A stretch of 64,000 nucleotides of DNA from Marinobacter sp. es.048 (GTDB taxonomy: Bacteria > Pseudomonadota > Gammaproteobacteria > Pseudomonadales > Oleiphilaceae), in assembly GCF_900188435.1 (NCBI RefSeq), contig NZ_FYFA01000001.1, positions 1,240,001-1,304,000 of the forward strand. Reading direction: 5' to 3'. Below the pieces are notes generated by a model. That model did not search any database and had not been told where the DNA came from. It worked only from the letters and a program-made list of their open reading frames with translations. Each line of letters starts with the position of its first letter. Positions within the stretch are counted from its first letter, which is position 1. The position numbers and the translations under genes are program-made. Below, piece after piece: positions 18,215 through 25,865 of the stretch.

Positions 18215-19687
18215 ATGACTACCAAGCCGAAAGTCAGCAAAGCCGAGCTGGCGGAGCAGTTCCGGGCGTTTATCGACCCGGACTTCGTTATCACTGATGA
18301 CGAGACCATGAAGCCCTACGAATGCGACGGCATGTCGATGTATTGCGAGATGCCGTTGCTGGTGGTGCTGCCGGAGACCGTTGAACAGGTGCAGCGGGTG
18401 ATGCGCATCTGTAACGAAAACGCAGTACCGGTCGTGGCCCGTGGTGCGGGAACCGGGCTCAGTGCCGGTGCAATGCCCAACAAAGAGGGCGTAGTGCTGT
18501 CGCTGGCCAAGTTCAACCGCATCGTGGAAATCGATCCACTGGCCCGAACGGCCAGACTGCAGCCCGGGGTGCGCAACCTCGCCATCAGCGAAGAGGCGGC
18601 CCAGGATGGTCTGTATTACGGGCCGGATCCCTCCTCCCAGATCGCCTGCACCATTGGCGGTAATGTCGCCGAGAATTCCGGCGGCGTGCATTGCCTCAAG
18701 TACGGTCTGACGGTTCACAACATCCTCAGCGTGGAAATGGTCACCGCCGAGGGCGATGTTGTGACCGTGGGCAGTGATGGTCTGGACGGCTGCGGTATGG
18801 ATTTGTTGGCGCTGATGACCGGCTCGGAGGGGCTGCTTGGTGTGGTGACGGAAGTCAAAGTAAAACTGCTGCCCAAGCCGGAAGTGGCCCAGGTTGTCAT
18901 GGCCGGGTTTGATGACGTTCAGAAGGGTGGTGATGCCGTGGGCGGAATCATTGCCCATGGCATTATCCCCGGTGGCCTGGAAATGATGGACGGCCATGCC
19001 ATTGTTGCTGCGGATGATTTCGCACAGGCCGGTTATCCGAGGGATGCCAAGGCCCTGCTGCTGTGTGAAGTGGACGGCACCGAGGAGGAGGTTCACGAGC
19101 ATATCGCTGAGGCCGAGGAAGTCTTCCGCAAACTCGGTGCGACGTCCGTCCGGACCTCCCAGAGTGAGGAAGAGCGCGCGCTGTTATGGAAAGGCCGTAA
19201 ATCCGCTTTCCCGGCCGTGGGCCGGATTTCCCCGGATTACTACTGCATGGATGGCACCATTCCCCGCCGCGAGATTGCTTACGTTCTCACCGAAATGGAA
19301 AAGATGTCCGAGGAATTTGGACTGCGCGTAGCCAACGTATTTCATGCCGGCGATGGCAACCTGCACCCGCTGATTCTGTTTGATGCCAATGTGCCCGGCG
19401 AATTCGAGCGCACCGAGGCTTTTGGCTCACGCATTCTGGAAATGTGTGTGGAAGTAGGTGGCTGTATTACCGGCGAGCATGGCGTTGGCGTTGAGAAGAT
19501 TCGTCAGATGGCGGTGCAGTTCAACGACGAGGAACTGCAGCAGTTCCACGACGTGAAGGCCGCGTTTGATCCCGCCGGTATCCTGAACCCGGGCAAGGGT
19601 GTGCCGGCCCTGCGGTTTTGCCAGGAATACCGCTCCCTTGAGCACAAACAACACACGCACGAGCATACGGAAGCCGCCCATGGCTGA
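18215..19687 (+). CDS. glcD: Glycolate oxidase FAD-linked subunit
   Basis: This 490-residue flavoprotein has an N-terminal FAD_binding_4 domain (VVARGAGTGLSAGAMPN, then PGVRNLAISEEAAQDGLYY and the ISGGNVAENSGG-like TIGGNVAENSGGVHCLKYG) and a C-terminal FAD-oxidase domain with NVFHAGDGNLHPLI and TGEHGVGVEK. It oxidises glycolate, and in some homologues D-lactate, to the 2-oxo acid, passing electrons through GlcE and GlcF. It overlaps glcE by eight bases. GlcD and D-lactate dehydrogenases are related; the accompanying glcE and glcF make GlcD the better call. Confidence 0.93.
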   Translation: MTTKPKVSKAELAEQFRAFIDPDFVITDDETMKPYECDGMSMYCEMPLLVVLPETVEQVQRVMRICNENAVPVVARGAGTGLSAGAMPNKEGVVLSLAKFNRIVEIDPLARTARLQPGVRNLAISEEAAQDGLYYGPDPSSQIACTIGGNVAENSGGVHCLKYGLTVHNILSVEMVTAEGDVVTVGSDGLDGCGMDLLALMTGSEGLLGVVTEVKVKLLPKPEVAQVVMAGFDDVQKGGDAVGGIIAHGIIPGGLEMMDGHAIVAADDFAQAGYPRDAKALLLCEVDGTEEEVHEHIAEAEEVFRKLGATSVRTSQSEEERALLWKGRKSAFPAVGRISPDYYCMDGTIPRREIAYVLTEMEKMSEEFGLRVANVFHAGDGNLHPLILFDANVPGEFERTEAFGSRILEMCVEVGGCITGEHGVGVEKIRQMAVQFNDEELQQFHDVKAAFDPAGILNPGKGVPALRFCQEYRSLEHKQHTHEHTEAAHG

Positions 19688-20747
19688 TATTTCCCAACAG
19701 TTGAAGGAGCAGGTGCTCCAGGCCCGGGACAGCGGGCACAAACTCAATATTGTCGGTGGTGGCACCAAGGCCTTCATGGGCCGGGCCGCCGATCCCGATG
19801 CCGGAACCCTCAACGTGGGCGAGCACACCGGTATCGTTGACTATCACCCGGTCGAGCTGGTGCTGACTGTCCGTGCCGGCACGCCGCTGAGCGAAATCGA
19901 GGCGACTCTGGCTGAGGAAGGTCAGTGCCTGCACTTCGAGCCACCGCATTTTGGCGCGGCCTCCACCATCGGCGGCACTTTGGCATGTAACCTCTCTGGT
20001 CCGGGGCGCCCCTGGGCCGGTTCGGTGCGTGACCAGGTGCTGGGTATCCGGCTGCTGAACGGTAAAGGAGAGCACCTCCGGTTTGGCGGTCAGGTTATGA
20101 AAAACGTGGCCGGTTACGACGTATCCCGGCTGCAGGCAGGAGCCCTGGGAACCCTGGGCGTGATCACCGAAATCAGCATGAAAGTGATGCCGAAGCCGGC
20201 GGCCTCCCTGACTCTGGTTCAGGAAATGGGCATGGATGAGGTGATTCATTACATGAACAGCCGCGCGGCAGAGCCCAAGCCAATCACGGCCGCCTGCTGG
20301 GTGGACGGTAAGGTTTATCTGCGCCTGGCCGGTGCGAAATCCGGTGTGGAAGCCACAGCTGAAAAGTGGACAGGCGAAGTGATGGAGCAGGGCGACGAGT
20401 TTTGGCAACAGGTGCAGGACATGCAGCACGAGTTTTTTGCCGGTAACGACGTACCGCTTTGGCGCTTCTCGGTAGGTTCTACCGCTGCCACGCCGAAACT
20501 GGAAGGCAACTGGTTTATCGACTGGGCCGGTTCCCAGCGCTGGTTCCGTGGCGGAGGTGAGTTGAAAGATCTGGAATCTTCCGCCCGTGCTGCCGGTGGC
20601 CAGGTCAGCCTGTTCCGGGGTGGCGATCGCAGCGGTGAGGTGATGCACCATCAGCCGGAGGCCCTTAAAGGCATTCAGCGCCGAATCAAGAACGCGTTTG
20701 ATCCGGACAACATCTTCAATCCCGGACGTTTATACAGCTGGTTGTAA
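19680..20747 (+). CDS. glcE: Glycolate oxidase subunit GlcE
   Basis: This 355-residue subunit has a shorter FAD_binding_4 fold (KLNIVGGGTKAFMGR, GTLACNLSGPGRPWAGSVRD, VMKNVAGYDVSRLQAG) without the large C-terminal catalytic extension of GlcD. It is one of the three subunits of the membrane-associated oxidase. I start it at ATG 19680 (MADISQQLKEQ), which overlaps the glcD stop; the frame extends upstream to 19599 only inside glcD. glcF begins two bases after its stop. Confidence 0.93.
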   Translation: MADISQQLKEQVLQARDSGHKLNIVGGGTKAFMGRAADPDAGTLNVGEHTGIVDYHPVELVLTVRAGTPLSEIEATLAEEGQCLHFEPPHFGAASTIGGTLACNLSGPGRPWAGSVRDQVLGIRLLNGKGEHLRFGGQVMKNVAGYDVSRLQAGALGTLGVITEISMKVMPKPAASLTLVQEMGMDEVIHYMNSRAAEPKPITAACWVDGKVYLRLAGAKSGVEATAEKWTGEVMEQGDEFWQQVQDMQHEFFAGNDVPLWRFSVGSTAATPKLEGNWFIDWAGSQRWFRGGGELKDLESSARAAGGQVSLFRGGDRSGEVMHHQPEALKGIQRRIKNAFDPDNIFNPGRLYSWL

Positions 20748-20749
20748 TT

Positions 20750-21958
20750 ATGCAAACGAATCTGGTTCAACAATTTGCCAACACTAAGGAAGGCCAGGAA
20801 GCCGAGTCCATCCTGCGGGCCTGTGTGCATTGTGGATTCTGTACCGCGACCTGTCCCACATACCAGGAACTGAACGACGAGCGTGACGGTCCTCGTGGCC
20901 GGATCTACCTGATGAAAATGTTCCTGGAAGGGGCGGAAGTTACCGAGAAAACCCGCGAGCACCTGGACCGCTGCCTGACTTGCCGCAGCTGTGAGACCAC
21001 CTGTCCGTCCGGTGTCCAGTACGGCCGCCTGGTGGACATCAGTCGCGGCCTGATGGAAAAGGAGATGCCCAGGGAGCCGAAAGACAAGTGGCTGCGCTGG
21101 GCCCTGGCGCGGGTCATTCCCAATCGTCAGTTGTTCGGTGTTCTGCTTCGCCTGGGGCAAGTGTTCCGCCCGGTATTGCCGGAAAAACTGCGCACCAAGG
21201 TGCCGCCCAGAAAGCAGGCCAGCCCTTGGCCTGCAGCCAGCCACAGCCGCATTGTGCTGGCACTGGCAGGCTGCGTGCAGCCTTCCGCCACGCCGAACAC
21301 CAATGCCGCCGCCGCCCGGGTTTTGGACCGGCTTGGTATTACTATGGTGGAAGCGCCTGAGGCTGGCTGCTGTGGTGCCGTGAACTACCACCTTTCCGAG
21401 CATGAGAGAGGCCTGGAAAGAATGCGCCAGAACATTGATGCCTGGTGGCCCGCCATCGAAGCGGGTGCGGAATCGATCATCATGACGGCTTCCGGCTGTG
21501 GCGCCATGGTTCAGGATTACGGCCATCTGCTGAAAGATGATCCGGTCTATGCCGCCAAGGCCCAGAAGGTAAGCGAGCTGTGCACCGATCTTGGCGCCTT
21601 CCTGCTGAAACAGGATCTGGAGAAACTCAAGGTTCGCCAGGACCCGGGCAAGGTGGCATTCCATTGTCCCTGCACCTTGCAGCACGCCATGAAGCAGAAC
21701 GGTGTGGTGGAACAGGTCCTGACCCGTGCCGGTGTCAATCTTGCGGCAACAAAGGACAAGCACCTTTGCTGTGGCTCTGCTGGTACCTATTCGGTGACCC
21801 AGCCCGAGATGAGCCAGAAGTTGCTGGGCAACAAACTCAAGGCTTTGACCGTCGATAATCCGGACCGCATCGTAACCGCCAACATTGGCTGCCAGATGCA
21901 TCTGGAGACCAAGTCGCCGGTGCCGGTTCAGCACTGGGTTGAGCTACTGGATCAGTAA
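20750..21958 (+). CDS. glcF: Glycolate oxidase iron-sulfur subunit
   Basis: This 402-residue protein holds two 4Fe-4S ferredoxin motifs, CVHCGFCTATCP and CLTCRSCETTCP, near residues 25 and 75. Two CCG-type domains follow, with AGCCGAVNYH and HLCCGSAGTY. It carries electrons from the GlcD/GlcE flavins to the respiratory chain. It closes the operon and is followed by a strong terminator. Its clusters depend on Fe-S assembly, which the suf operon at 49-55 kb could supply. Confidence 0.94.
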   Translation: MQTNLVQQFANTKEGQEAESILRACVHCGFCTATCPTYQELNDERDGPRGRIYLMKMFLEGAEVTEKTREHLDRCLTCRSCETTCPSGVQYGRLVDISRGLMEKEMPREPKDKWLRWALARVIPNRQLFGVLLRLGQVFRPVLPEKLRTKVPPRKQASPWPAASHSRIVLALAGCVQPSATPNTNAAAARVLDRLGITMVEAPEAGCCGAVNYHLSEHERGLERMRQNIDAWWPAIEAGAESIIMTASGCGAMVQDYGHLLKDDPVYAAKAQKVSELCTDLGAFLLKQDLEKLKVRQDPGKVAFHCPCTLQHAMKQNGVVEQVLTRAGVNLAATKDKHLCCGSAGTYSVTQPEMSQKLLGNKLKALTVDNPDRIVTANIGCQMHLETKSPVPVQHWVELLDQ

Positions 21959-21980
21959 GGCCTGAAATCGGGTCTGGAAA

Positions 21981-22013
21981 AGGGTCAGATGGCAAACTCA
22001 TCTGGCCCTTTTT
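21981..22013 (+). terminator. Rho-independent terminator after glcF
   Basis: An 11-bp stem (AGGGTCAGATG, 21981-21991, with 21999-22009, one G-U pair) and a 7-base loop lead into TTTTT. The arm shares the GGTCAGATG core with the astE hairpin at 9156-9184, suggesting a common repeat-derived terminator type. Confidence 0.8.
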
Positions 22014-22087
22014 CATATGCCCCAAGGCCGGCGCTTTTTTCGCTATACTGCCCGACCAAAATACCGAACCACAGGGAGTGGAACCGT

Positions 22088-22528
22088 ATGCCAAGGATGA
22101 TGGCGGGTCTTGTTTTGTCTTTTTTTATCGCTTCAGTAGCCAACGCTGAGGTCTATACCTGGATAGACAGCCGAGGCGTGGCACATTTCTCCGATTACCC
22201 GCCGGGAGAGATTCCCCATAAACAGCTTCAGGTGCAGGCGCCTGTGACAGTACCGATGTCGGAGAACCTCAGGCAAGGGAAGCGTGTGTCCGGAATTCGT
22301 AAAGACGTTGAAGGCCTGCTTGCCTCGGGCCGCCCGGGAGGTTCGGGAATAACCGCGAAAGAAAAGGCCGATGCCCAGCTTGAGAAGACCTGTGCAACCT
22401 ACAGAAGCAAGCTGGAGCGGATCCAGTCCAAACTGCGGGCGGGCTATAGCAACGATAGGGGGAATACGCTCAGGCGGCAGCGCAGGACGCTCAGCCAGAA
22501 GCTGAGCCGGGAATGTATCCTGCGTTGA
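22088..22528 (+). CDS. DUF4124-domain secreted protein
   Basis: This 146-residue protein starts with a signal peptide (MAGLVLSFFIASVANA) followed at once by the DUF4124 motif EVYTWIDSRGVAHFSDYPP. The rest is basic with a probable C-terminal helix (CATYRSKLERIQSKLRAGYS). Many gammaproteobacteria have several such small periplasmic proteins; no activity is established. The start at 22088 follows AGGGAGTGG, and a possible -10 (TATACT, 22044-22049) lies upstream. It is convergent with the LysE-type gene. Confidence 0.85.
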   Translation: MPRMMAGLVLSFFIASVANAEVYTWIDSRGVAHFSDYPPGEIPHKQLQVQAPVTVPMSENLRQGKRVSGIRKDVEGLLASGRPGGSGITAKEKADAQLEKTCATYRSKLERIQSKLRAGYSNDRGNTLRRQRRTLSQKLSRECILR

Positions 22529-22540
22529 TTCAGCCTGGTA

Positions 22541-23161
22541 TCAGGCGCGCTTGAAGCTGGCCAGGGCGACGGCGGCGGTCACGAACAGCCCCCCAAACAC
22601 ACGGTTCATTTGCCGCTGACGTCGGGCCGTGGTCATGAACCGGAACAGCTGGCTGGCGAGCAGGGCGTAGCCCAGCATTACCAGGCAATCCACCAGAATC
22701 AGTGTGACGCCCATGGTGAGCAACTGCGGGCCATGGGGTGCGCCTGCTACCAGAAACTGTGGAAATAAAGCCACCAGAAAGACTGTGGCCTTGGGGTTGG
22801 TGAGGTTCACGAACACGGCATTCCAGAACCGCTTGTACCCGCTAACGGGCTGACGGTCATCGTCCATGGATTCCATCACCGGCTCTCGCCATTTGGAAAT
22901 GCCCAGCCAGATCAGGTAAGCCACACCCAGCCATTTGATGACTGACAGGGCAAGGTTCGAGGAGGCAATGATGGCGCCTAGCCCGGCACCCACCAACAGA
23001 ATCTGAATCCCAAAACCAAGCTGCAGCCCCATGATGGCCGGCAGCGATCGGCGAACGCCGTAACGCATACCATTGCTCATGGTATTGATCGCCCCAGCAC
23101 CCGGGGAGACACTGATCAGAACGGCTGCAACAAGGAAGGTCAGCCAGGCTGCAAGTGACAT
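22541..23161 (-). CDS. LysE/RhtB-family amino-acid exporter
   Basis: This 206-residue membrane protein has the LysE-type signature SPGAGAINTMSNGMRYGVRR near its N-terminus and about six hydrophobic segments. The family exports lysine, homoserine, threonine or related amino acids. The substrate here cannot be told. The usual helix-loop VNLTNPKATVFLVALFPQF is present near residue 120. Immediately upstream lies a short remnant of a cation-antiporter gene on the same strand. Confidence 0.9.
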   Translation of the reverse strand: MSLAAWLTFLVAAVLISVSPGAGAINTMSNGMRYGVRRSLPAIMGLQLGFGIQILLVGAGLGAIIASSNLALSVIKWLGVAYLIWLGISKWREPVMESMDDDRQPVSGYKRFWNAVFVNLTNPKATVFLVALFPQFLVAGAPHGPQLLTMGVTLILVDCLVMLGYALLASQLFRFMTTARRQRQMNRVFGGLFVTAAVALASFKRA

Positions 23162-23173
23162 GATTTACGCTCC

Positions 23174-23251
23174 TTAAAAGGCCAAGAAATACACCGAATA
23201 GGCAGCAATGGCAAGCAGCAGGACGCAGCCCTCAAACCGGTTAATGCTTCC
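23174..23251 (-). pseudogene. Remnant of a calcium/cation antiporter C-terminus
   Basis: Read on the - strand, a short open stretch ends in GSINRFEGCVLLLAIAAYSV plus YFLAF and a TAA stop, just upstream of the LysE-type gene. An NRFEG motif followed by one hydrophobic helix and a stop is how many CaCA-family (YrbG-like) antiporters end. An in-frame stop lies directly upstream, so only about 25 codons survive. The family call rests on one short segment and is tentative. Confidence 0.4.
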
Positions 23252-23399
23252 CGTTCAACGGGAATCACAGCCATTTGCAAACAGTGTCTGGGTTTTCTGA
23301 ATAGATTTTGATGCCTTGTCTTCTACACTGAGTCATAGCGGTTCAAGGAATGAATGGTGTTCAGCGGAAATTTAAGCCCTCAAGGAGTCACCCGGGTGT

Positions 23400-23440
23400 A
23401 TGACTTGGGTCAATCATCCGGCTTGCGCATCAGTGTTATG
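23400..23440 (+). promoter_or_regulatory. Candidate Anr/FNR-type promoter of the universal stress gene
   Basis: The dyad ATGACttggGTCAA (23400-23413) matches 7 of 10 bases of the FNR/Anr consensus TTGAT-N4-ATCAA. A -10-like TGTTAT lies at 23434-23439. This puts the dyad centre about 41 bases before the expected start of transcription, the position used by class II FNR activation. In Pseudomonas several usp genes are Anr-controlled, which fits. No experiment supports this site. Confidence 0.4.
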
Positions 23441-23475
23441 TTGAAAATACATCCAATAGGAAGGGAGAGACGACC

Positions 23476-23916
23476 ATGGCAAACGGTACTCAAAGCTTTG
23501 TAGTCGCGTGTGACGGTTCAGAGCATTCATTGCAGGCCGCCAAAATGGCGGCCGAGCTTGCCAAGGCGACTGGCCAGTCACTCAAACTGCTGGCGGTTTT
23601 TCCGGGCACAAGGGTGGAAAAACTGATTGTCAGCGGCGTGTGGCAAAGTGATATCGATGAGGAGGCAAACGAATACGGACGCAAGGCATTTGATGCCGCA
23701 AAGCAAGCCGTAAGCGGGATTGTTGAACCTTCTGAAGAAGTCCTGCTCAAGGGTGACCCAGCCAAGGAGATCGTAGAATATCTCGACGAAAATCCCGGCG
23801 CCCATATGTTTCTGGGGCGGCGTGGTGACTCGATGTTGAGAAGCCTCACTCTTGGCAGTGTCAGCGAAAAGGTGGTCAGACACGCCCACCGTCCGGTGAC
23901 GGTTGTAAGTGAATAA
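23476..23916 (+). CDS. Universal stress protein (UspA family)
   Basis: This 146-residue cytoplasmic protein begins with the family pattern FVVACDGSEHSLQAAKMA and ends with the ATP-binding loop GRRGDSMLRSLTLGSVS followed by HRPVTVV. The G-2X-G-9X-G-S spacing suggests it binds ATP. Usp proteins support survival under starvation or low oxygen. AGGAAGGGAGAG precedes the ATG and a strong terminator follows, so it is a single-gene unit. The promoter region contains a possible Anr site. Confidence 0.92.
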   Translation: MANGTQSFVVACDGSEHSLQAAKMAAELAKATGQSLKLLAVFPGTRVEKLIVSGVWQSDIDEEANEYGRKAFDAAKQAVSGIVEPSEEVLLKGDPAKEIVEYLDENPGAHMFLGRRGDSMLRSLTLGSVSEKVVRHAHRPVTVVSE

Positions 23917-23937
23917 TAACGGTCTCACTGCCGAAAA

Positions 23938-23963
23938 ACCGCGACCTTGGTCGCGGTTTTTTT
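23938..23963 (+). terminator. Terminator after the universal stress gene
   Basis: ACCGCGAC (23938-23945) pairs with GTCGCGGT (23950-23957) around a CTTG loop and runs straight into seven T residues. Confidence 0.88.
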
Positions 23964-24008
23964 GGCTCAGAGGCTTGCACTAGGTATCGACACGATAGCG
24001 GCGCAATT

Positions 24009-25580
24009 ATGGAACTGGACCAAATCAATGCCATAGAAAGGGCGACCCGTTACGGTCGAGCTGAGGTTTTTCGTATCGGCCTGGCGGTGATATTCCTGGC
24101 CGGGATCATGTTGTACGTGCGCTCGATCGGGGCTGACGCGCCGAACATGGTCATGCTGGTTATAGCGGCCATGATCGGCGGGTACATGGCGATGAACATC
24201 GGCGCGAACGATGTCGCCAATAACGTGGGCCCTGCGGTTGGTTCCAAAGCACTGACCCTGGCCGGTGCAATCGCGATAGCAGCGATCTTTGAGGCCAGTG
24301 GCGCGCTGATAGCCGGCGGTGATGTCGTGGGCACCATCAAGAAGGGGATTATCGACCCTGCGCTGATCGGAGATTCTGACACTTTCATCTGGCTCATGAT
24401 GGCGGCGCTACTTGCCGCGTCGCTCTGGTTGAATACCGCCACCTACATCGGGGCACCGGTCTCCACGACCCACTCAATCGTCGGCGGTGTCATGGGCGCG
24501 GGTATAGCGGCGGGTGGCGTCGATATCGTGGATTGGACCCAGTTTGGCCAGATAGCTGCCAGCTGGGTCATATCGCCAGTACTTGGCGGGGCGATTGCAG
24601 CGCTGTCGCTGTATCTGATCAAGCGCCGGATTACTTACAAGCGAGACATTGCTCAGGCCGCCAGGTACAACGTACCGCTGTTCGTGGCAATAATGGCCTG
24701 GGCCTTTGCCACGTATCTTGTGGTCAAGGGGCTGGGCAAGATCATCGAAGTCGGATTTCTACCCGCCATCGTGTTCGGTGGGGTAGTTGCGGTCATAGTA
24801 TGGTGGCTTACGAAATGGCTTATTGCCCGGTCCTCTGCCGAAGTGGAAAACAGTAAGGCGGGGGTGGATAGCCTGTTCACTTATCCGCTTATTTTTTCGG
24901 CTGCACTTCTGAGTTTTGCGCACGGGGCGAATGATGTTGCGAATGCGGTGGGCCCGTTGGCCGCGATCAATGAAGCTGTGCTTCAGGGCGGCGTCGCAGC
25001 CCAGGCGGCGATTCCCAGCTGGGTGTTGTTGGTCGGGGCGCTCGGGATTGCGCTGGGTCTGGCTCTTTATGGCCCGAAGCTAATCCGGACCGTTGGTTCG
25101 GAGATCACAGAACTCGACCGCATGCGTGCGTTCTGCGTGGCCATGGCCGCGGCTATTACGGTCATCATTGCAAGCCAGTTGGGCCTGCCCGTGAGTTCGA
25201 CCCATATTGCTATAGGTGGCGTGTTCGGAGTCGGCTTTTTGCGAGAGCATCTTAAAACCACCTACCGCAGGAAGATAGACGAAATCGAGGCCCACCATGC
25301 CGGAGAAGATCGGGCAATAGTGGAGCGTTTACTCAAGGAGTTTGATGAGGCCTCGTTCGAAGAGAAGGGTGAAATCCTCGAGAACCTGAAAAAGCAAAAG
25401 GGCCTCTCCGCACCGATCTCGAAAAGCGATCGTAAAAGTCTGAAACAAGTGTACCGTCAGGAGCTCGTCAAGCGATCGGCGGTGCTCAGAATCGTGGCGG
25501 CATGGTTGATTACGGTACCTTTATCAGGGTTATTAGCCGCTGTGCTGTTTTTCACCATTAGAGGGATGCTTCTTCCATGA
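24009..25580 (+). CDS. PiT-family inorganic phosphate transporter
   Basis: This 523-residue membrane protein has the two PHO4 signature halves: GANDVANNVGPAVGSKALTL near residue 60 and GANDVANAVGPLAAINE near 305, each followed by helices with PVSTTHSIVGG and PVSSTHIAIGG. PiT transporters take up metal-phosphate or drive phosphate with protons or sodium. A long cytoplasmic insert (about 415-490, rich in E and K) is present near the C-terminus. Its last 23 bases overlap the 3' end of a convergent small gene. The opposite strand encodes an unrelated Na/Pi transporter. Confidence 0.92.
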   Translation: MELDQINAIERATRYGRAEVFRIGLAVIFLAGIMLYVRSIGADAPNMVMLVIAAMIGGYMAMNIGANDVANNVGPAVGSKALTLAGAIAIAAIFEASGALIAGGDVVGTIKKGIIDPALIGDSDTFIWLMMAALLAASLWLNTATYIGAPVSTTHSIVGGVMGAGIAAGGVDIVDWTQFGQIAASWVISPVLGGAIAALSLYLIKRRITYKRDIAQAARYNVPLFVAIMAWAFATYLVVKGLGKIIEVGFLPAIVFGGVVAVIVWWLTKWLIARSSAEVENSKAGVDSLFTYPLIFSAALLSFAHGANDVANAVGPLAAINEAVLQGGVAAQAAIPSWVLLVGALGIALGLALYGPKLIRTVGSEITELDRMRAFCVAMAAAITVIIASQLGLPVSSTHIAIGGVFGVGFLREHLKTTYRRKIDEIEAHHAGEDRAIVERLLKEFDEASFEEKGEILENLKKQKGLSAPISKSDRKSLKQVYRQELVKRSAVLRIVAAWLITVPLSGLLAAVLFFTIRGMLLP

Positions 25581-25803
25581 GGTCTCGCAGTTTCGCGAGT
25601 TGGGCCTCGACCACTCTCAGACGAACTTCGGTCTGAGCGGGGGTTTCCCGGGAAGAGCCGGACTTGAGCTGATCGCGGTATTTTGCCTGTTTTTTTTCAA
25701 GCTCCTGCTGCAGGCGCTTCAGTTCCTTACGCTTGAGGGATTTGCCCTTGTCGTGCTCGCGGAGTACATCGTCGAGCCTGGCCACCAAGTCTTTGAAACC
25801 CAT
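25558..25803 (-). CDS. Small coiled-coil protein downstream of the Na/Pi transporter
   Basis: This 81-residue, highly charged protein is almost wholly helical: KGKSLKRKELKRLQQELEKK then a second heptad-rich stretch ending AQLAKLRDLMEEASL. I do not recognise a named family. It lies 62 bases after the Na/Pi gene on the same strand, so it may be cotranscribed, and its final 23 bases overlap the PiT 3' end on the other strand. A guess would be an accessory to phosphate transport, but only position supports that. Confidence 0.65.
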   Translation of the reverse strand: MGFKDLVARLDDVLREHDKGKSLKRKELKRLQQELEKKQAKYRDQLKSGSSRETPAQTEVRLRVVEAQLAKLRDLMEEASL

Positions 25804-25865
25804 TGTCCGACTCCGTCACATTCGAAGGTTGGTCGGCCCGCATGTAATCTCGAGCCATGGGCGCC

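Larger units (their letters stand above)
23162..23475. other. Intergenic region between the exporter and the usp gene
   Basis: The 314 bases hold the antiporter remnant on the left and, on the right, the probable usp promoter with an Anr/FNR-like box at 23400-23413. I see no RNA gene or other open frame with a good start. Confidence 0.6.
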
